A stretch of 64,000 bases of DNA, taken from assembly GCF_012275375.1 (NCBI RefSeq), contig NZ_JAAZQJ010000010.1, positions 1 through 64,000 on the forward strand, given 5' to 3'. Below are positions 8,732 through 18,253 of the stretch, piece after piece (position 1 is the stretch's first letter; each line of letters begins with the position of its first letter). The notes beneath the pieces are model-generated. The model was not told where the DNA came from and did not search any database. It saw nothing but the letters and a program-made list of their open reading frames with translations. The position numbers were made by a program, and so were the translations under genes. The stretch is from Dyella sp. SG609. Lineage in GTDB: Bacteria > Pseudomonadota > Gammaproteobacteria > Xanthomonadales > Rhodanobacteraceae.

Positions 8732-9039
8732 GATCCCGGTGTAGGCCGGGATCCTTTTGCTGTATCGCCTGGTTTTTGCGTTACCGCGGACTGGCCGCTT
8801 ATGCAGCGGGCATTCCGGACGCCTGCCGGCGCCCGGGTCACTTTCTCTTTGCTGGCCCAAAGAGAAAGTAACCAAAGAGAAATGGCCTCAAGTCAAAGGC
8901 TCGCGACGCGACTAGAAGGAGCAGTGGGCGGCTGCGGTAGCCTGATTAACCTGGGTCTACACGAAACGGCAGTGCGTTTACGTAACGGCTTCTTCAACGT
9001 GCCGTGGCCGAGAGGACGTTCAATGACTGAGGCCAGCTT
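8732..9039 (+). repeat. Long interspersed repeat, full copy, left arm of a giant inverted repeat
   Basis: This segment matches the reverse complement of 9283-9592 over its whole length with scattered substitutions and small indels. Its last 110 bases also match 1-112. It contains internal hairpins: GATCCCGG/CCGGGATC at 8732-8753, and TTTCTCTTTG with CAAAGAGAAA around 8843-8868. Short frames across it are repeat-derived and lack any family resemblance. It lies between the convergent racemase and TonB-receptor genes. Confidence 0.9.
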
Positions 9040-9075
9040 TTGGGCTTAGCTCTGTCCGTTGCGTAAGCGTACGGC

Positions 9076-9167
9076 GTAGGTTGGGGTGAGCCGCAGGCGA
9101 ACCCCAACACCCGCACCTTCCCGCGCCTCGCCACGTTGGGGTTCGCCTGCGGCTCACCCCAACCTAC
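9076..9167. repeat. Pair of inverted GTAG-type REP palindromes
   Basis: The unit GTAGGTTGGGGT-GAGCCGCAGGCG-AACCCCAAC at 9076-9108 recurs in reverse complement at 9135-9167. Each unit is itself a hairpin headed by GTAG. This layout fits REP/REPIN elements mobilised by REP-associated (RAYT) transposases. Copies of the same pair lie at 47057-47143 and 55690-55781. This one sits in the loop of the giant inverted repeat. Confidence 0.85.
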
Positions 9168-9185
9168 CCTTGTGTGGCGGGGTGT

Positions 9186-9250
9186 AACGCTGCGCTCCGC
9201 CCGAACCCTCATCCGCCTGCCGGCACCTTCTCCCGGAGGGAGAAGGGTTC
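9186..9250. repeat. Second copy of the CT/GA-rich palindrome module, inverted
   Basis: CCTTCTCCC (9226-9234) pairs with GGGAGAAGG (9238-9246). The flank GTAACGC...CTCCGCCCGAACCCTCAT is the reverse complement of the flank at 170-205. Together with the adjacent repeat at 9283-9592 it mirrors the arrangement at 1-205, so both places carry the same composite element in opposite orientation. Confidence 0.6.
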
Positions 9251-9282
9251 AACCTGAGAAGCTGAGGTAAAACGCACCGCTC

Positions 9283-9592
9283 AAGCTGGCCTCAGTTCTT
9301 GAACATCCTCTCGGCGACGGCACGTTGAAGCACCCGCTACGTAAACGCAAAGTCGTTTCGTGTAGACCCAGGTTAATCCGGTTACCGCAGCCGTCCACTG
9401 CTCCTTCTAGTCGCGTCGCGAGCAGTGGCTCTCAGGCCATTCTCTCTTTGGTTACTTTCTCTTTGGGCCAGCAAAGAGAAAGTGACTCGGGCGCCGGCAG
9501 GCGTCCGAAATGCCCGCTGCATAAGCGGCCAGTCCGCGGTAACGCAAAATCCAGGCGACACAGAAACTGGATCCCGACCTACGCCGGGATGA
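9283..9592 (-). repeat. Long interspersed repeat, full copy, right arm of the giant inverted repeat
   Basis: This is the inverted counterpart of 8732-9039. It has the same internal hairpins, including CTTTCTCTTTG...CAAAGAGAAAG near 9456-9482 and the CCCGACCTACGCCGGG stem near 9572-9588. The two arms are about 240 bases apart and could fold into one very long cruciform or mRNA hairpin between the converging genes. Confidence 0.9.
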
Positions 9593-9617
9593 CGAGCAAA
9601 GAGCGCCCCGCGCGCCC

Positions 9618-9650
9618 AAAAAAAAGGGGTGGACCCGAAGGCCCACCCCC
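9618..9650 (-). terminator. Rho-independent terminator of the TonB-receptor gene
   Basis: On the minus strand a GC-rich stem, GGGGTGGGCC with GGTCCACCCC around a TTCG tetraloop, is followed by eight T residues (9618-9625). It starts about 30 bases after the receptor stop codon at 9681. This is a textbook intrinsic terminator. Confidence 0.92.
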
Positions 9651-9680
9651 ACAAAACAAAAATTCCATCCGCCTAAGCGA

Positions 9681-12542
9681 TCAGAACTTCTGGTTATACG
9701 ACACGTAGAAATAACGATCGATATCGAACGCCGGATTGTACGGCGGGCTGCCGCTGCCGAAATTCGTCACGTTGTAGTAGTAGGGGCTCTTCTTGTTGAA
9801 GATGTTGTTCACGCCAACCGTGAACACACCCTTCCACGGCGCCGTATAACGCACCTGCGCATCGTTGAACGCCAGCGAACCCTTGCGGCTCACGCCCACG
9901 CCCACCAGGCCGGGGGCCACGTAGGTCGGCATGTTGCACTCCATCGTCGACGTGTAGCAGCTGTCCTTCAGGCCGGAGAAGTAACGCACCGTCCAGCTCG
10001 CGCCGAACTGCTTGTAGTCCCAGTCCAGCTGCAGGTTCGAGCGCAGGCGGTACAGGCCGGTAATGCCGCCGTTGAGGTTGCCGGCGCCGTCGGTCATGAA
10101 GCCGACCGCGTTCACCGCCGGAGCGCCGGGGCCGCTGACCGTCTCGTACTTGGTCAGGTAGGTGCTGTCCGAGGCGATGCGGAAGGTGCCGAAGCTGGTC
10201 TGCGGCAGGCGGTAGTGGATACCGACGTCGTAGCCCTCGGTCTTCAGCGTGCCCAGATTGGACAGGCTCTCGTTGAGGTTGGTGATCACGCCGTTGGCGC
10301 TGCGGCTGAAGCGGTCGCAGAAGGACGAATCGTTCTGCACGTAGCAGTAGTTCAGGATGCTCGACGCGGTGACCGAGGTAATGATGTTCTTCACGTAGAT
10401 GTTGTAGTAATCCACGGTGAAGTCCAGGCCGGACACGTAGTGCGGGCTGTACACGAAGCCGATCGTGCGGGTGATCGACTGCTCCGGCTTCAGGTTCGGG
10501 TTGGAGCCCGAGATGAAGGGCGTCGCGGTCTGGCCGCCGGTGTTGTCGGTGATCGGCTTGCCGGTGCCGTTGTCGATCTGGCGATAGTTCGCCGGCACGC
10601 CGGCGGCGGCGCAGCGGGCCGCCACGGTGGCATTGCTGCCGGCGGCGCCGATCACGGAATCGCACGGGTCGACGAAGCTCTCGAAGCTCTGGCCGCTGCC
10701 GGCATAGAGATTGTCGATGGTCGGCGCGCGGAAGCCTTCGGCGTAGGTGCCGCGGACCAGCAGGTCCTCGAACGGGCGCCAGCGGAAGCTGTACTTGTTG
10801 TTGGTGGTGCTGCCGAAGTTGCTGTAGTGCGAGTAGCGGCTGGCCACGTTCACGCCCAGCTCCTGCGCACCCGGCAGGTCGCGCAGCAGCGGCACGTCGA
10901 GTTCGAGGTAGGCCTCGTTGACGATGTAGGCGCCGTTGGTCGGGTTGCTGGCCAGGTTGGTGGTCAGGCCGGCCGAGTCGCCCGCGTCGGGCCGGAAGCT
11001 GCCCTTCTCGCCGCGGTGCTCGATGCCGCCGGCGATGCTGACCGTGCCGGCCGGCAGGTCGAACAGGCCGCCGGTGAGGTTGGCGCTGAAGTCGTCGGTC
11101 TTGCTGGTCTGGCGCGCGGTGCCGATGTAGTTGATGTAGTTCCACACCGAGGCGGGCGTGCCGCCCGGGCCGGCCAGGATGTTCCACGGCACGCAGCCGG
11201 CGGCGCGGTCGGCGGCGCTGGCGCAGGCGACCTGGCCATCGACGATCGTGGTCGGGCCCAGCGCCTTCTGCGCGTTAGGCAGGTAGAAGTTGCCGGAGGA
11301 GACCTGGCGGACCTTGGTCTGCGAGTAGGTGTAGGTGGCGTCCCAGTTCCACTCGTGGCCGAGGAAGTTGAAGAAGCCTTCGGCGCCGACGTCGATGTGC
11401 GCGAGCTTGGACTTGCTCCAGGTGTCGCGCGGCTGCTCGACGGTGCGGCGGTAGAAGCTGGTCGCCTGGCCCGGGAACGGGTTGTAGGCGTTGTTCGGGT
11501 CGATGGTCAGGCCGGTGTTGCCGGTCTGCAGCGGGTAGCCGGACAGCTGGCTTTCGGTGTCGCGCACGCTGTAGCTGGCCGAACCGCGCAGGGTCACGTT
11601 GTCGGTGAGCTTGTAGCGGTCCTGCAGGAACAGGTTCTTCAGCTTGGTGCCGGCGCGGAAGGTCATGTCGGCCTGCGTGTTGTACAGGTCGCTCGGCGCG
11701 CCGGTGAACGGGTGGTAGTCGGCGAAGTTCGCCGGATTGCCACCGCGGTTCAGGATGTAATCCTGGCCGTCGGCCGGGTTGGTCACGCGGCCCCACGGAC
11801 CGCCGCCCAGGCTGTCGTCGATATGGCGCGGGCTGTTGGAGTAGCGCGTTTCGGCGCGGTCGCGGTTCCACATCGGCTTGCTGTCCTGGTAGGCAGCGCC
11901 GAGGATCAGCGAGTTGTTCTCGGTGTTGTGGCCCCAGGTGAAGTCGACGTTCTTCTGCTGGCCGTCGCCCTTCTCGTTCTGGCCGTAGTAGGCGTTGACT
12001 TCGGCGCCTTCGAAGCGGTCGCGGGTGATGATGTTCACCACGCCGCCGATGGCGTCGGAACCGTAGACGGAAGACGCGCCGTCCTTCAGCACTTCGATGC
12101 GCTCGATCATCGAGACCGGGATGGTCGACACGTCGGTCAGGCCGCCCAGGCTGGTGCTCCAGCGGCGGCCGTTGACCAGCACCAGGGTGCGGGTCGAACC
12201 CAGGTTGCGGATGTTCACGTAGCGGCCGCCGACGTCGGCGCCCGACGACAGCGTGTCCTGCGGGGTGATGTCCGGCGTGCCGGCGGACGGCATGCGGGCC
12301 AGGATGTCGTTGACATTGGTCAGGCCGGTCGACTGGATCGCCTGGCGGTCCATGGTGAAGATCGGCTGCGAGGTCTCGACGTCCACGCTGCGGATGCGCG
12401 AGCCGGTGACCGTGATGGTGTCCAGGCTCTTGGCCTTGGACTGGTCGGCGGCGGGAGCGGGGGCGTCCTGGGCGGCGATGGACCAGGTCTGCAGCAGGAG
12501 CGCTGCGGCGATGGCGGTAGCCAGCAGGGTCTTTTGCTTCAT
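9681..12542 (-). CDS. TonB-dependent outer-membrane receptor
   Basis: The 953-residue product has a signal peptide (MKQKTLLATAI... cut near IAAQD). A TonB-box-like LDTITVTGSRI and a plug with NLGSTRTLVLVNGRRW and VLKDGASSVYGSDAIGGVVN follow. A long beta-barrel ends in a C-terminal Phe (YNQKF). It resembles the large receptors abundant in Xanthomonadales that import carbohydrates, peptides or siderophores; the ligand is not identifiable. The ATG at 12542 begins the signal peptide, and a start at 12563 would add residues without support. A terminator separates it from the S9 peptidase gene upstream, so it has its own promoter within 12543-12760. Confidence 0.93.
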   Translation of the reverse strand: MKQKTLLATAIAAALLLQTWSIAAQDAPAPAADQSKAKSLDTITVTGSRIRSVDVETSQPIFTMDRQAIQSTGLTNVNDILARMPSAGTPDITPQDTLSSGADVGGRYVNIRNLGSTRTLVLVNGRRWSTSLGGLTDVSTIPVSMIERIEVLKDGASSVYGSDAIGGVVNIITRDRFEGAEVNAYYGQNEKGDGQQKNVDFTWGHNTENNSLILGAAYQDSKPMWNRDRAETRYSNSPRHIDDSLGGGPWGRVTNPADGQDYILNRGGNPANFADYHPFTGAPSDLYNTQADMTFRAGTKLKNLFLQDRYKLTDNVTLRGSASYSVRDTESQLSGYPLQTGNTGLTIDPNNAYNPFPGQATSFYRRTVEQPRDTWSKSKLAHIDVGAEGFFNFLGHEWNWDATYTYSQTKVRQVSSGNFYLPNAQKALGPTTIVDGQVACASAADRAAGCVPWNILAGPGGTPASVWNYINYIGTARQTSKTDDFSANLTGGLFDLPAGTVSIAGGIEHRGEKGSFRPDAGDSAGLTTNLASNPTNGAYIVNEAYLELDVPLLRDLPGAQELGVNVASRYSHYSNFGSTTNNKYSFRWRPFEDLLVRGTYAEGFRAPTIDNLYAGSGQSFESFVDPCDSVIGAAGSNATVAARCAAAGVPANYRQIDNGTGKPITDNTGGQTATPFISGSNPNLKPEQSITRTIGFVYSPHYVSGLDFTVDYYNIYVKNIITSVTASSILNYCYVQNDSSFCDRFSRSANGVITNLNESLSNLGTLKTEGYDVGIHYRLPQTSFGTFRIASDSTYLTKYETVSGPGAPAVNAVGFMTDGAGNLNGGITGLYRLRSNLQLDWDYKQFGASWTVRYFSGLKDSCYTSTMECNMPTYVAPGLVGVGVSRKGSLAFNDAQVRYTAPWKGVFTVGVNNIFNKKSPYYYNVTNFGSGSPPYNPAFDIDRYFYVSYNQKF

Positions 12543-12760
12543 TGTTATAGGAACTCCGAACAAAAAATAGCCAGCCGCCAGCTACTTAGCGCTGGTCGCC
12601 TGGATATCTGGGATGGCGCGTCCCACGGGGGGAGTGGACGTGCCCTGGCATCGCCGAAGCCGGGGAGCAGGCGATGTAAGCCCGAAGTTAAAACAAGGTG
12701 ACAGCTTCCTGCAACCTTACTGTCGCGTCAGCTTTGTCTTCGTAAGTAATTGCAGACATT

Positions 12761-12782
12761 CGTTTTGGGCCGGGCCAAAACG
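12761..12782. other. Perfect short palindrome in the peptidase-receptor gap
   Basis: CGTTTTGG and CCAAAACG flank GCCGGG, giving an inverted repeat directly next to the terminator hairpin. It may be part of the terminator structure or an operator for the downstream receptor gene. The 12543-12839 gap holds nothing else that I can name. Confidence 0.4.
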
Positions 12783-12783
12783 A

Positions 12784-12809
12784 GGAAAGGGCGCCGTGGC
12801 GCCCTTTCC
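12784..12809 (-). terminator. Terminator hairpin downstream of the S9 peptidase gene
   Basis: GGAAAGGGCGCC pairs perfectly with GGCGCCCTTTCC around GT, about 30 bases past the stop codon at 12840. On the minus strand it is followed by CTCGTTTT, a weak T-tract. It probably ends the peptidase transcript. Confidence 0.7.
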
Positions 12810-12839
12810 CGTGTCCTGCTTTCGTCAGTTCCGCGACAG

Positions 12840-14810
12840 CTATTTGGCGGCCACGTCGGCCTTCGGGCCGATGTATTTGTCCAGGAAGGACTGCAGCGTG
12901 TTGTAGAACTCGATGTTGTTCTTCTCGGTGTAGAAGCCGTGGCCCTCGCCGGGCTTGGACAGCCACTGGTACGGCTTGTGCGCGGCTTCGAGCGCGGCGC
13001 GCATGGCCTTGGCCTGGGCGAACGGGGCGCGCTGGTCGTCCTCGCCGTGCACCAGCAGTACCGGCACGTCGATCTTGTCGGCCAGCTTGTCGGGGGAGTT
13101 GGCCGCCAGGTCGGCGTCGTTCTTGCCGATCACCGTGCGCAGATAGTTGCGGCCACGCTTGTTGGAGCCGATATCGCCCTTGTTGTACATCATGTCCAGG
13201 TCGTAGATGCCGGCGTAGCCGACCGCGCACTTGAACAGGCCCGGCGCACGGATGGTGGCCATCATGGCCGAGTAGCCCCCGAAGCTGCCGCCGTAGACGC
13301 AGATGCGCGAGGGGTCGGCATAGCGCTCTTCGATCGCCCACTTCACGCCGTCGATCAGGTCCTGCTGGATGCGCGTGCCCCACTTCAGGTAACCGGCTTC
13401 CTTGAAGTTCGCGCCGCGCCCGCCGGAGCCGCGGTAGTTCACCTGCAGCACCAGGTAGCCGCGGCTGGCCAGGAACTGCGCGTCGTCGTCGTAGAACCAG
13501 GTGTCCTGCACGTCGTGCGGGCCGCCGTGCGGCACCAGCACCATCGGCAGGTTGGCTTCCTTGGAGCTTTTGGGGAAGGTCAGGATCGCTTCCAGCTCCA
13601 GCCCGTCGCTGGCCTTGAAGCGCACCGGGCGGCGCTCGGCCATCTTGCTCGGATCGATCCACGGTGCGGCGTCGAACAGCTTGCGCACTTTGAAGGTCTG
13701 CGTGTCGATCAGCATGTACGAGCCTGGGCTGCGGTCGCTGCTGACCGAGAACAGCAGCTGGCTGCCGTCCTCGCTGTAGTTGATGAAATCCACCACCTGG
13801 CCCGGGAATTTCTGGCTGAGCGCCATATGTAGCTTGGCCGCCGGCAGGTTCGGGTCGATGTAGATCGGCTTGGGCAGGCCGGTCATCGGGGTGGCCGCGA
13901 ACGGCTGGTTGGGCAGGGCGGTCCACTGCAGGGTGCCGATACTGCCGAAGTCGTCCTTGGCCAGGTCGTGGCGGCCGCCGCCGTTCTCGTCCTGCTCGAC
14001 CAGCTTGCCCGGGCCGCCGTCGGCGCTGAAGCTGGCGTAGATGCGCTGGCGGTCCGGCGCGAAGCTGATCGGCGCGAAGCTGGCGCCGGTGGCCTGGCTG
14101 CCGAGCTTGGCCCAGGCGTTGTTCTCGCGGTGGAACACCACGAAGTTGTAGTTCTCGTCGCGGCCGTAGGCGAAGTGCGCCAGGCCGTCCGCGCCGGTCA
14201 TGAAGGTCATGTCGCCCACGCCGATGTCGCCGATCAGCTGGCGCGTGTTCTTCTGCGCGTTGACGTCGTAGAGCGAGCTCTGGTTCTGCACGTCCCAGTC
14301 CTGCGCGCCCATGTAGAAATGGCCGTTGGCACGCTCGGGCAGGCCGTCGATGGAACCCCAGCCGCGGTCGGTGCCGCGCGTGGCGGAACGGCTGCTGGCC
14401 TTGCTGTCGTAGCCGTAGAGGTAGTCCTGGTTCTTGCCGTTGAAGTCGGTGGCGATGATCTCGCCGGTGGACAGCGGCTTGTCGATCGAGCCGAACTGCT
14501 TGCCCTTCTCGATCACCAGGCGGGTGGGGCTGACCCAGACGATGCTGGTCGGCAGCTCGTACTTGGGCATGCGCAGCATGCTCACGGGGTTACTCATGTC
14601 GCTGACCTGGTAGACCATCAGCGCGTGGTTGTCGCCGTCGTCGGTATCCACGCGCACGGCCACGTACTTGCCGTCGGGCGACAGGCGCGGCATGGAGATC
14701 TGCGGATGGCGGGCGAAATCCTCGACCGGGATCAGGTCGGCGGCCAAGGCGGCCGCGGGCGCGAGCAGGCAAAGCACGGACAGCGCGGTCCGCGCGAAAT
14801 GAAGCGACAT
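12840..14810 (-). CDS. Secreted S9 prolyl-oligopeptidase-family peptidase
   Basis: The product (656 residues) has a signal peptide ending near PAAALA. A beta-propeller region with [10 protein letters not shown]-like repeats follows, then a C-terminal alpha/beta hydrolase domain. The catalytic triad is visible as Ser509 in GGSFGGY, Asp592 in HGEDD and His624 in GEGHGF. S9 enzymes cleave short peptides, here probably in the periplasm. The start at 14810 has AGGGGAAA upstream; the longer frame to 14972 lacks a signal peptide at its end. A TATACT -10-like box lies at 14954-14959 on this strand. Confidence 0.9.
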   Translation of the reverse strand: MSLHFARTALSVLCLLAPAAALAADLIPVEDFARHPQISMPRLSPDGKYVAVRVDTDDGDNHALMVYQVSDMSNPVSMLRMPKYELPTSIVWVSPTRLVIEKGKQFGSIDKPLSTGEIIATDFNGKNQDYLYGYDSKASSRSATRGTDRGWGSIDGLPERANGHFYMGAQDWDVQNQSSLYDVNAQKNTRQLIGDIGVGDMTFMTGADGLAHFAYGRDENYNFVVFHRENNAWAKLGSQATGASFAPISFAPDRQRIYASFSADGGPGKLVEQDENGGGRHDLAKDDFGSIGTLQWTALPNQPFAATPMTGLPKPIYIDPNLPAAKLHMALSQKFPGQVVDFINYSEDGSQLLFSVSSDRSPGSYMLIDTQTFKVRKLFDAAPWIDPSKMAERRPVRFKASDGLELEAILTFPKSSKEANLPMVLVPHGGPHDVQDTWFYDDDAQFLASRGYLVLQVNYRGSGGRGANFKEAGYLKWGTRIQQDLIDGVKWAIEERYADPSRICVYGGSFGGYSAMMATIRAPGLFKCAVGYAGIYDLDMMYNKGDIGSNKRGRNYLRTVIGKNDADLAANSPDKLADKIDVPVLLVHGEDDQRAPFAQAKAMRAALEAAHKPYQWLSKPGEGHGFYTEKNNIEFYNTLQSFLDKYIGPKADVAAK

Positions 14811-15048
14811 GTATTTTCCCCTGTTTGGTGGCTCCCTTGCCGGGCCGGTGGCTGGGAGCAACACCCCCACCGTGCCGAACGCCGCGACGCATGCCGCTTT
14901 CCGGCGGCGCGCCGTGCGGGCGCCTCCCCGGGCCCGCATCGCGTTCGCGGCCGAGTATAGCCAAGCCGGCACGGCCGTCGACCCTGCCTGTCGGCAGCGG
15001 TGCCGGTGTCGCTACACTTGGACTTTGCCGGCTTCCCCGATCGGACTC

Positions 15049-15879
15049 ATGTCGCTGCCCTATACCGTCGCCATCGACCCCGTGGCCTTCCGCCTCGGTT
15101 CCTTCCCGATCCACTGGTATGGCCTGATGTACCTGGGCGGTTTCTTCGGCGCCTGGCTGCTGGCCGAATACCGCCGCCGCCATGGCCGCCTGCCGGTGAC
15201 GCGCGATGCGCTGGGCGACCTGCTGTTCTACGCGATGATGGGCGTGATCGCGGGCGGCCGCATCGGCTACATGCTGTTCTATGCCGACATCCATTGGATC
15301 TGGACCGACCCGGTGGCGCTGTTCCGCGTGTGGGACGGCGGCATGAGCTTCCACGGCGGCCTGCTCGGCGTGCTCGCCGCGGGGCTGTGGTGGTCGCGCC
15401 GGCACCAGGTCGCGTTCTTCGACACGGTGGATTTCGTGGCGCCGATCGTACCGATCGGGCTGGGCCTGGGCCGCCTGGGCAACTTCATCAACGGCGAGCT
15501 GTGGGGCAAGCCCGGCGACGTGCCGTGGGCGATGATCTTCCCCAACGCGCCGGACCGCCTGCCGCGCCACCCCTCGCAGCTGTACGAGATGCTGCTGGAA
15601 GGCGTGGTGCTGTTCACCGTGCTGTGGCTGGTGTCGCTCAAGCCGCGCCCGCGCTATCTGCTCTCGGGACTGTTCGCGCTGCTGTACGGCTGCTTCCGCT
15701 TCGCGGTGGAATTCGTGCGCCTGCCGGACCCGCAGCTCGGCTACCTGGCCTTCGGCTGGCTCACCATGGGGCAGATACTGTCGCTGCCGCTCATCCTGGT
15801 GGGCCTGGTGCTGATCTTCATGTCCCGCAAGGCGCCGACGCTGCGGCCGTATACCGTGGCGCTGCCGGCGAAGGAGTAA
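15049..15879 (+). CDS. lgt: Prolipoprotein diacylglyceryl transferase
   Basis: Lgt moves a diacylglyceryl group from phosphatidylglycerol to the lipobox cysteine of prolipoproteins in the inner membrane. The 276-residue product has about seven membrane helices. It has the [10 protein letters not shown] segment near residue 22, the FHGGLLG stretch, and the Lgt signature [13 protein letters not shown]. Length is normal. A CTACACT element at 15012-15018 could be its -10 region. thyA follows after two bases, with its ribosome-binding site inside the lgt end, a common lgt-thyA arrangement. Confidence 0.97.
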   Translation: MSLPYTVAIDPVAFRLGSFPIHWYGLMYLGGFFGAWLLAEYRRRHGRLPVTRDALGDLLFYAMMGVIAGGRIGYMLFYADIHWIWTDPVALFRVWDGGMSFHGGLLGVLAAGLWWSRRHQVAFFDTVDFVAPIVPIGLGLGRLGNFINGELWGKPGDVPWAMIFPNAPDRLPRHPSQLYEMLLEGVVLFTVLWLVSLKPRPRYLLSGLFALLYGCFRFAVEFVRLPDPQLGYLAFGWLTMGQILSLPLILVGLVLIFMSRKAPTLRPYTVALPAKE

Positions 15880-15881
15880 CC

Positions 15882-16676
15882 ATGCGCGCTTATCTCGACC
15901 TGCTGCGCCACGTGCTGGAGCACGGCACGATCAAGGCCGACCGCACCGGCACCGGCACGCGCAGCGTGTTCGGCTGGCAGATGCGTTTCGACCTGCGCGA
16001 AGGTTTTCCGCTGGTCACCACCAAGAAGCTGCACCTGAAGTCGATCATCCACGAGCTGATCTGGTTCCTGCGCGGCGACACCAACATCGCTTATCTGAAG
16101 GAACACGGCGTCAGCATCTGGGACGAGTGGGCCGACCCGAACGGCGAGCTCGGCCCGGTCTACGGCGAGCAGTGGCGCGCCTGGCGCACGGCCGACGGCG
16201 GCACGGTGGACCAGATCCGCTGGGTGGTGGAGGAGATCCGCCGCAATCCGGATTCGCGCCGGCTCATCGTCAACGCCTGGAACGTGGGCGAGCTGCCGCG
16301 GATGGCGCTGATGCCGTGCCACACCATGTTCCAGTTCTACGTGGCCGACGGGCGCCTCAGCTGCCAGCTGTACCAGCGCTCGGGCGATATCTTCCTCGGC
16401 GTGCCGTTCAATATCGCCAGCTATGCGCTGCTCACCCACATGGTGGCGCAGGTCTGCGGCCTGGGCGTGGGCGACTTCGTGCACGTGCTGGGCGACGCCC
16501 ACCTGTACAGCAACCACGTCGAGCAGGCCCGCCTGCAGCTGAGCCGCGAGCCGCGCCCGCTGCCCACGCTCCGGCTGAACCCGGACGTGCGCGCGCTGGA
16601 AGACTTCCGCTTCGAGGACGTGGCGATCGAGGGCTACACCCCGCACCCGGCCATCAAGGCGCCGGTCGCCGTGTGA
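15882..16676 (+). CDS. thyA: Thymidylate synthase
   Basis: ThyA makes dTMP from dUMP using methylenetetrahydrofolate, yielding dihydrofolate. The 264-residue product equals the E. coli length. It has the catalytic Cys146 in [10 protein letters not shown], the RRLIVNAWN substrate segment and the GDAHLYSNH motif. The AAGGAG ribosome-binding site overlaps the lgt stop codon. folA, which recycles the dihydrofolate, follows about 120 bases later. Confidence 0.98.
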   Translation: MRAYLDLLRHVLEHGTIKADRTGTGTRSVFGWQMRFDLREGFPLVTTKKLHLKSIIHELIWFLRGDTNIAYLKEHGVSIWDEWADPNGELGPVYGEQWRAWRTADGGTVDQIRWVVEEIRRNPDSRRLIVNAWNVGELPRMALMPCHTMFQFYVADGRLSCQLYQRSGDIFLGVPFNIASYALLTHMVAQVCGLGVGDFVHVLGDAHLYSNHVEQARLQLSREPRPLPTLRLNPDVRALEDFRFEDVAIEGYTPHPAIKAPVAV

Positions 16677-16719
16677 ATTGCCCTGGGCCGGCGGCCACCG
16701 CCCCGGCGGTGTTCGTGAG

Positions 16720-16725
16720 TACAAT
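16720..16725 (+). promoter_or_regulatory. Candidate -10 box for folA
   Basis: TACAAT fits a sigma-70 -10 hexamer (five of six positions) about 75 bases upstream of the folA start. No good -35 element is seen 16-18 bases before it, so this is tentative. Confidence 0.35.
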
Positions 16726-16798
16726 GCGCGGCTAGCGCGCGCCGACCCCCATATGGCCGCCCGTGCGTCCCCATACGGTTCGCTCATCTGGAGTCTTC

Positions 16799-17290
16799 AT
16801 GGCCATTTCGCTCATCGCCGCGCTCGACGAGAACTCTGCCATCGGCCGCAAGGGCCAGTTGCCCTGGCACCTGCCGGACGACCTGCGCTGGTTCAAGGAG
16901 CTCACGCTCGGCAAGTTCGTGCTGATGGGCTACAACACGGCGGTGTCGGTCGGCCGCGCCCTGCCGGGCCGGACCAACCTGGTGCTGACGCGCAAGCACG
17001 AAGCGCCGTTCCCGGGCCAGGTCACCGTGCGTTCGCTGGAAGAGGGCCTGGCCCGCGCCGGCGGTACCGGACTGATGGTGATCGGCGGCGGCGAGGTCTA
17101 CAAGGCGGCGCTGCCGAAGGCGCAGCGGCTGTTCCTGACCTGGGTGAATGCGGCGGTGGACGGTGCGGATACCTTCTTCCCCGGCGTGCATTTCAGCGAC
17201 TGGACCGAGCTCAGCCGCACCCATCACAAGAAAGATGCCGACCACGCCTACGACTTCGACATGGTCGAGTACGTCCGCAGCAGCATTTGA
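16799..17290 (+). CDS. folA: Dihydrofolate reductase
   Basis: The 163-residue enzyme reduces dihydrofolate with NADPH. It has the usual landmarks: ISLIAALDEN, LPWHLPDDL with the active-site Asp, GRALPGRTN and VIGGGEVY. GGAG lies upstream of the ATG. The segment that reads MGRHT in E. coli is MGYNT here, so the residues matching Arg44 and His45, which contact the NADPH 2'-phosphate side, are Tyr and Asn. Its stop overlaps the possible TTG start of the next gene. Confidence 0.96.
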   Translation: MAISLIAALDENSAIGRKGQLPWHLPDDLRWFKELTLGKFVLMGYNTAVSVGRALPGRTNLVLTRKHEAPFPGQVTVRSLEEGLARAGGTGLMVIGGGEVYKAALPKAQRLFLTWVNAAVDGADTFFPGVHFSDWTELSRTHHKKDADHAYDFDMVEYVRSSI

Positions 17291-18246
17291 GCCCCGTTCC
17301 CCCTAGCGGCGCCATCCACGTCATGGCCGGCGTCCTGGTCGACCCGGCCGGACGCGTGCTGCTGGCGCAGCGGCCGCCGGGCAAGCACCTGGCGGGCGCG
17401 TGGGAGTTTCCCGGCGGCAAGCTGGAGCCGGGCGAAGCGGCCGGCGACGGGCTGGCGCGCGAGCTGGCCGAAGAGCTGGGTATCGCGATCGGCCCGGGCG
17501 AGCCGCTGACGCGGGTGCCCTGGGCCTATGGCGCCAAGCGCCTGCTGCTGGATGCCTGGGTGGTGCGGCGCTGGGACAGCGAGCCGCGGCCGCTGGAGCA
17601 CACCGCGCTGCAATGGGCCGATCCCGATGCGGTCGATCTGGCGCTGCTGGCGCCGGCCGACCGCGCCATCCTGCAGGCGCTGCGCCTGCCGCATCGTTAT
17701 CCGATCACACCGGCGGACCTGCCGCCCGCGGCCCATGACGCCTGCGCCGCCATGCTGCGCGATGCCCTGGGCCGCGGCGAGCGGCTGCTGCAGCTGCGCC
17801 TGCCGCTATGGCCGATGGAGCAGGTGAGGGAGCTGGCCGGGCAGCTGCTGCCGGAAGCGCGCAGCCGCGGTGCGCGGCTGCTGCTCAACGGCGATATCGA
17901 AGGCGCACTGGCCCTGGGTGTCGGCGTGCAATTGAAGGCCGCGCAGCTGAGCGGCAGCGAACGGCCCTTGCCCTGGAACCAGCCCGTCGGCGCGAGCTGC
18001 CACGATGCCGCCGAGCTGGCGCGGGCGCTGGCGCTGGGGGCGGATTTCGCGACCGTGTCGCCGGTGGCCGTCACCGCGACCCATCCGGAGCTGCCTGCGC
18101 TTGGCTGGGCCGCTTTCGCGGCACTGGCCGAGGCGGCGGCGCTGCCGGTCTACGCGCTCGGCGGCATGAGTCAGGCAGACGTGCAGCAGGCGCGCACGTC
18201 GGGTGGGCAGGGCGTCGCGGGCATCCGCGGCTTCTGGGGCGGCTGA
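17287..18246 (+). CDS. Nudix (MutT-like) hydrolase fused to a ThiE-like domain
   Basis: Residues about 10-130 form a Nudix domain with a perfect box (G-x5-E-x7-REL-x-EE-x-GI, residues 44-66), like MutT, which removes 8-oxo-dGTP. Residues about 135-319 resemble thiamine phosphate synthase (ThiE/TenI), ending near YALGGM...GGQGVAGIRGFW. The key ThiE substrate residues are not obvious, so that half may be a divergent or regulatory domain. The fusion is common in this lineage. The first ATG (17323) would cut off the IHV of the first beta-strand, so I prefer the TTG at 17287 that overlaps the folA stop; no start has a clear ribosome-binding site. Confidence 0.82.
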   Translation: MSPVPPSGAIHVMAGVLVDPAGRVLLAQRPPGKHLAGAWEFPGGKLEPGEAAGDGLARELAEELGIAIGPGEPLTRVPWAYGAKRLLLDAWVVRRWDSEPRPLEHTALQWADPDAVDLALLAPADRAILQALRLPHRYPITPADLPPAAHDACAAMLRDALGRGERLLQLRLPLWPMEQVRELAGQLLPEARSRGARLLLNGDIEGALALGVGVQLKAAQLSGSERPLPWNQPVGASCHDAAELARALALGADFATVSPVAVTATHPELPALGWAAFAALAEAAALPVYALGGMSQADVQQARTSGGQGVAGIRGFWGG

Positions 18247-18253
18247 CGCGCGC

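Noticed and set aside
8585-9049. Short frames in the repeat cluster and at the left edge (also 9325-9708 and 45-242)
   Set aside because: Their sequence is set by the interspersed repeat, they differ in frame between copies, and no start site or family supports them.
10215-12701. Antisense frame of 828 codons opposite the second TonB receptor
   Set aside because: Same reasoning: repetitive composition, no domain, and a clear gene on the other strand.
17323-18246. ATG at 17323 as the start of the Nudix-ThiE gene
   Set aside because: It would remove the IHV residues of the first Nudix strand. The in-frame TTG at 17287 keeps them, although it also lacks a ribosome-binding site, so this stays open.
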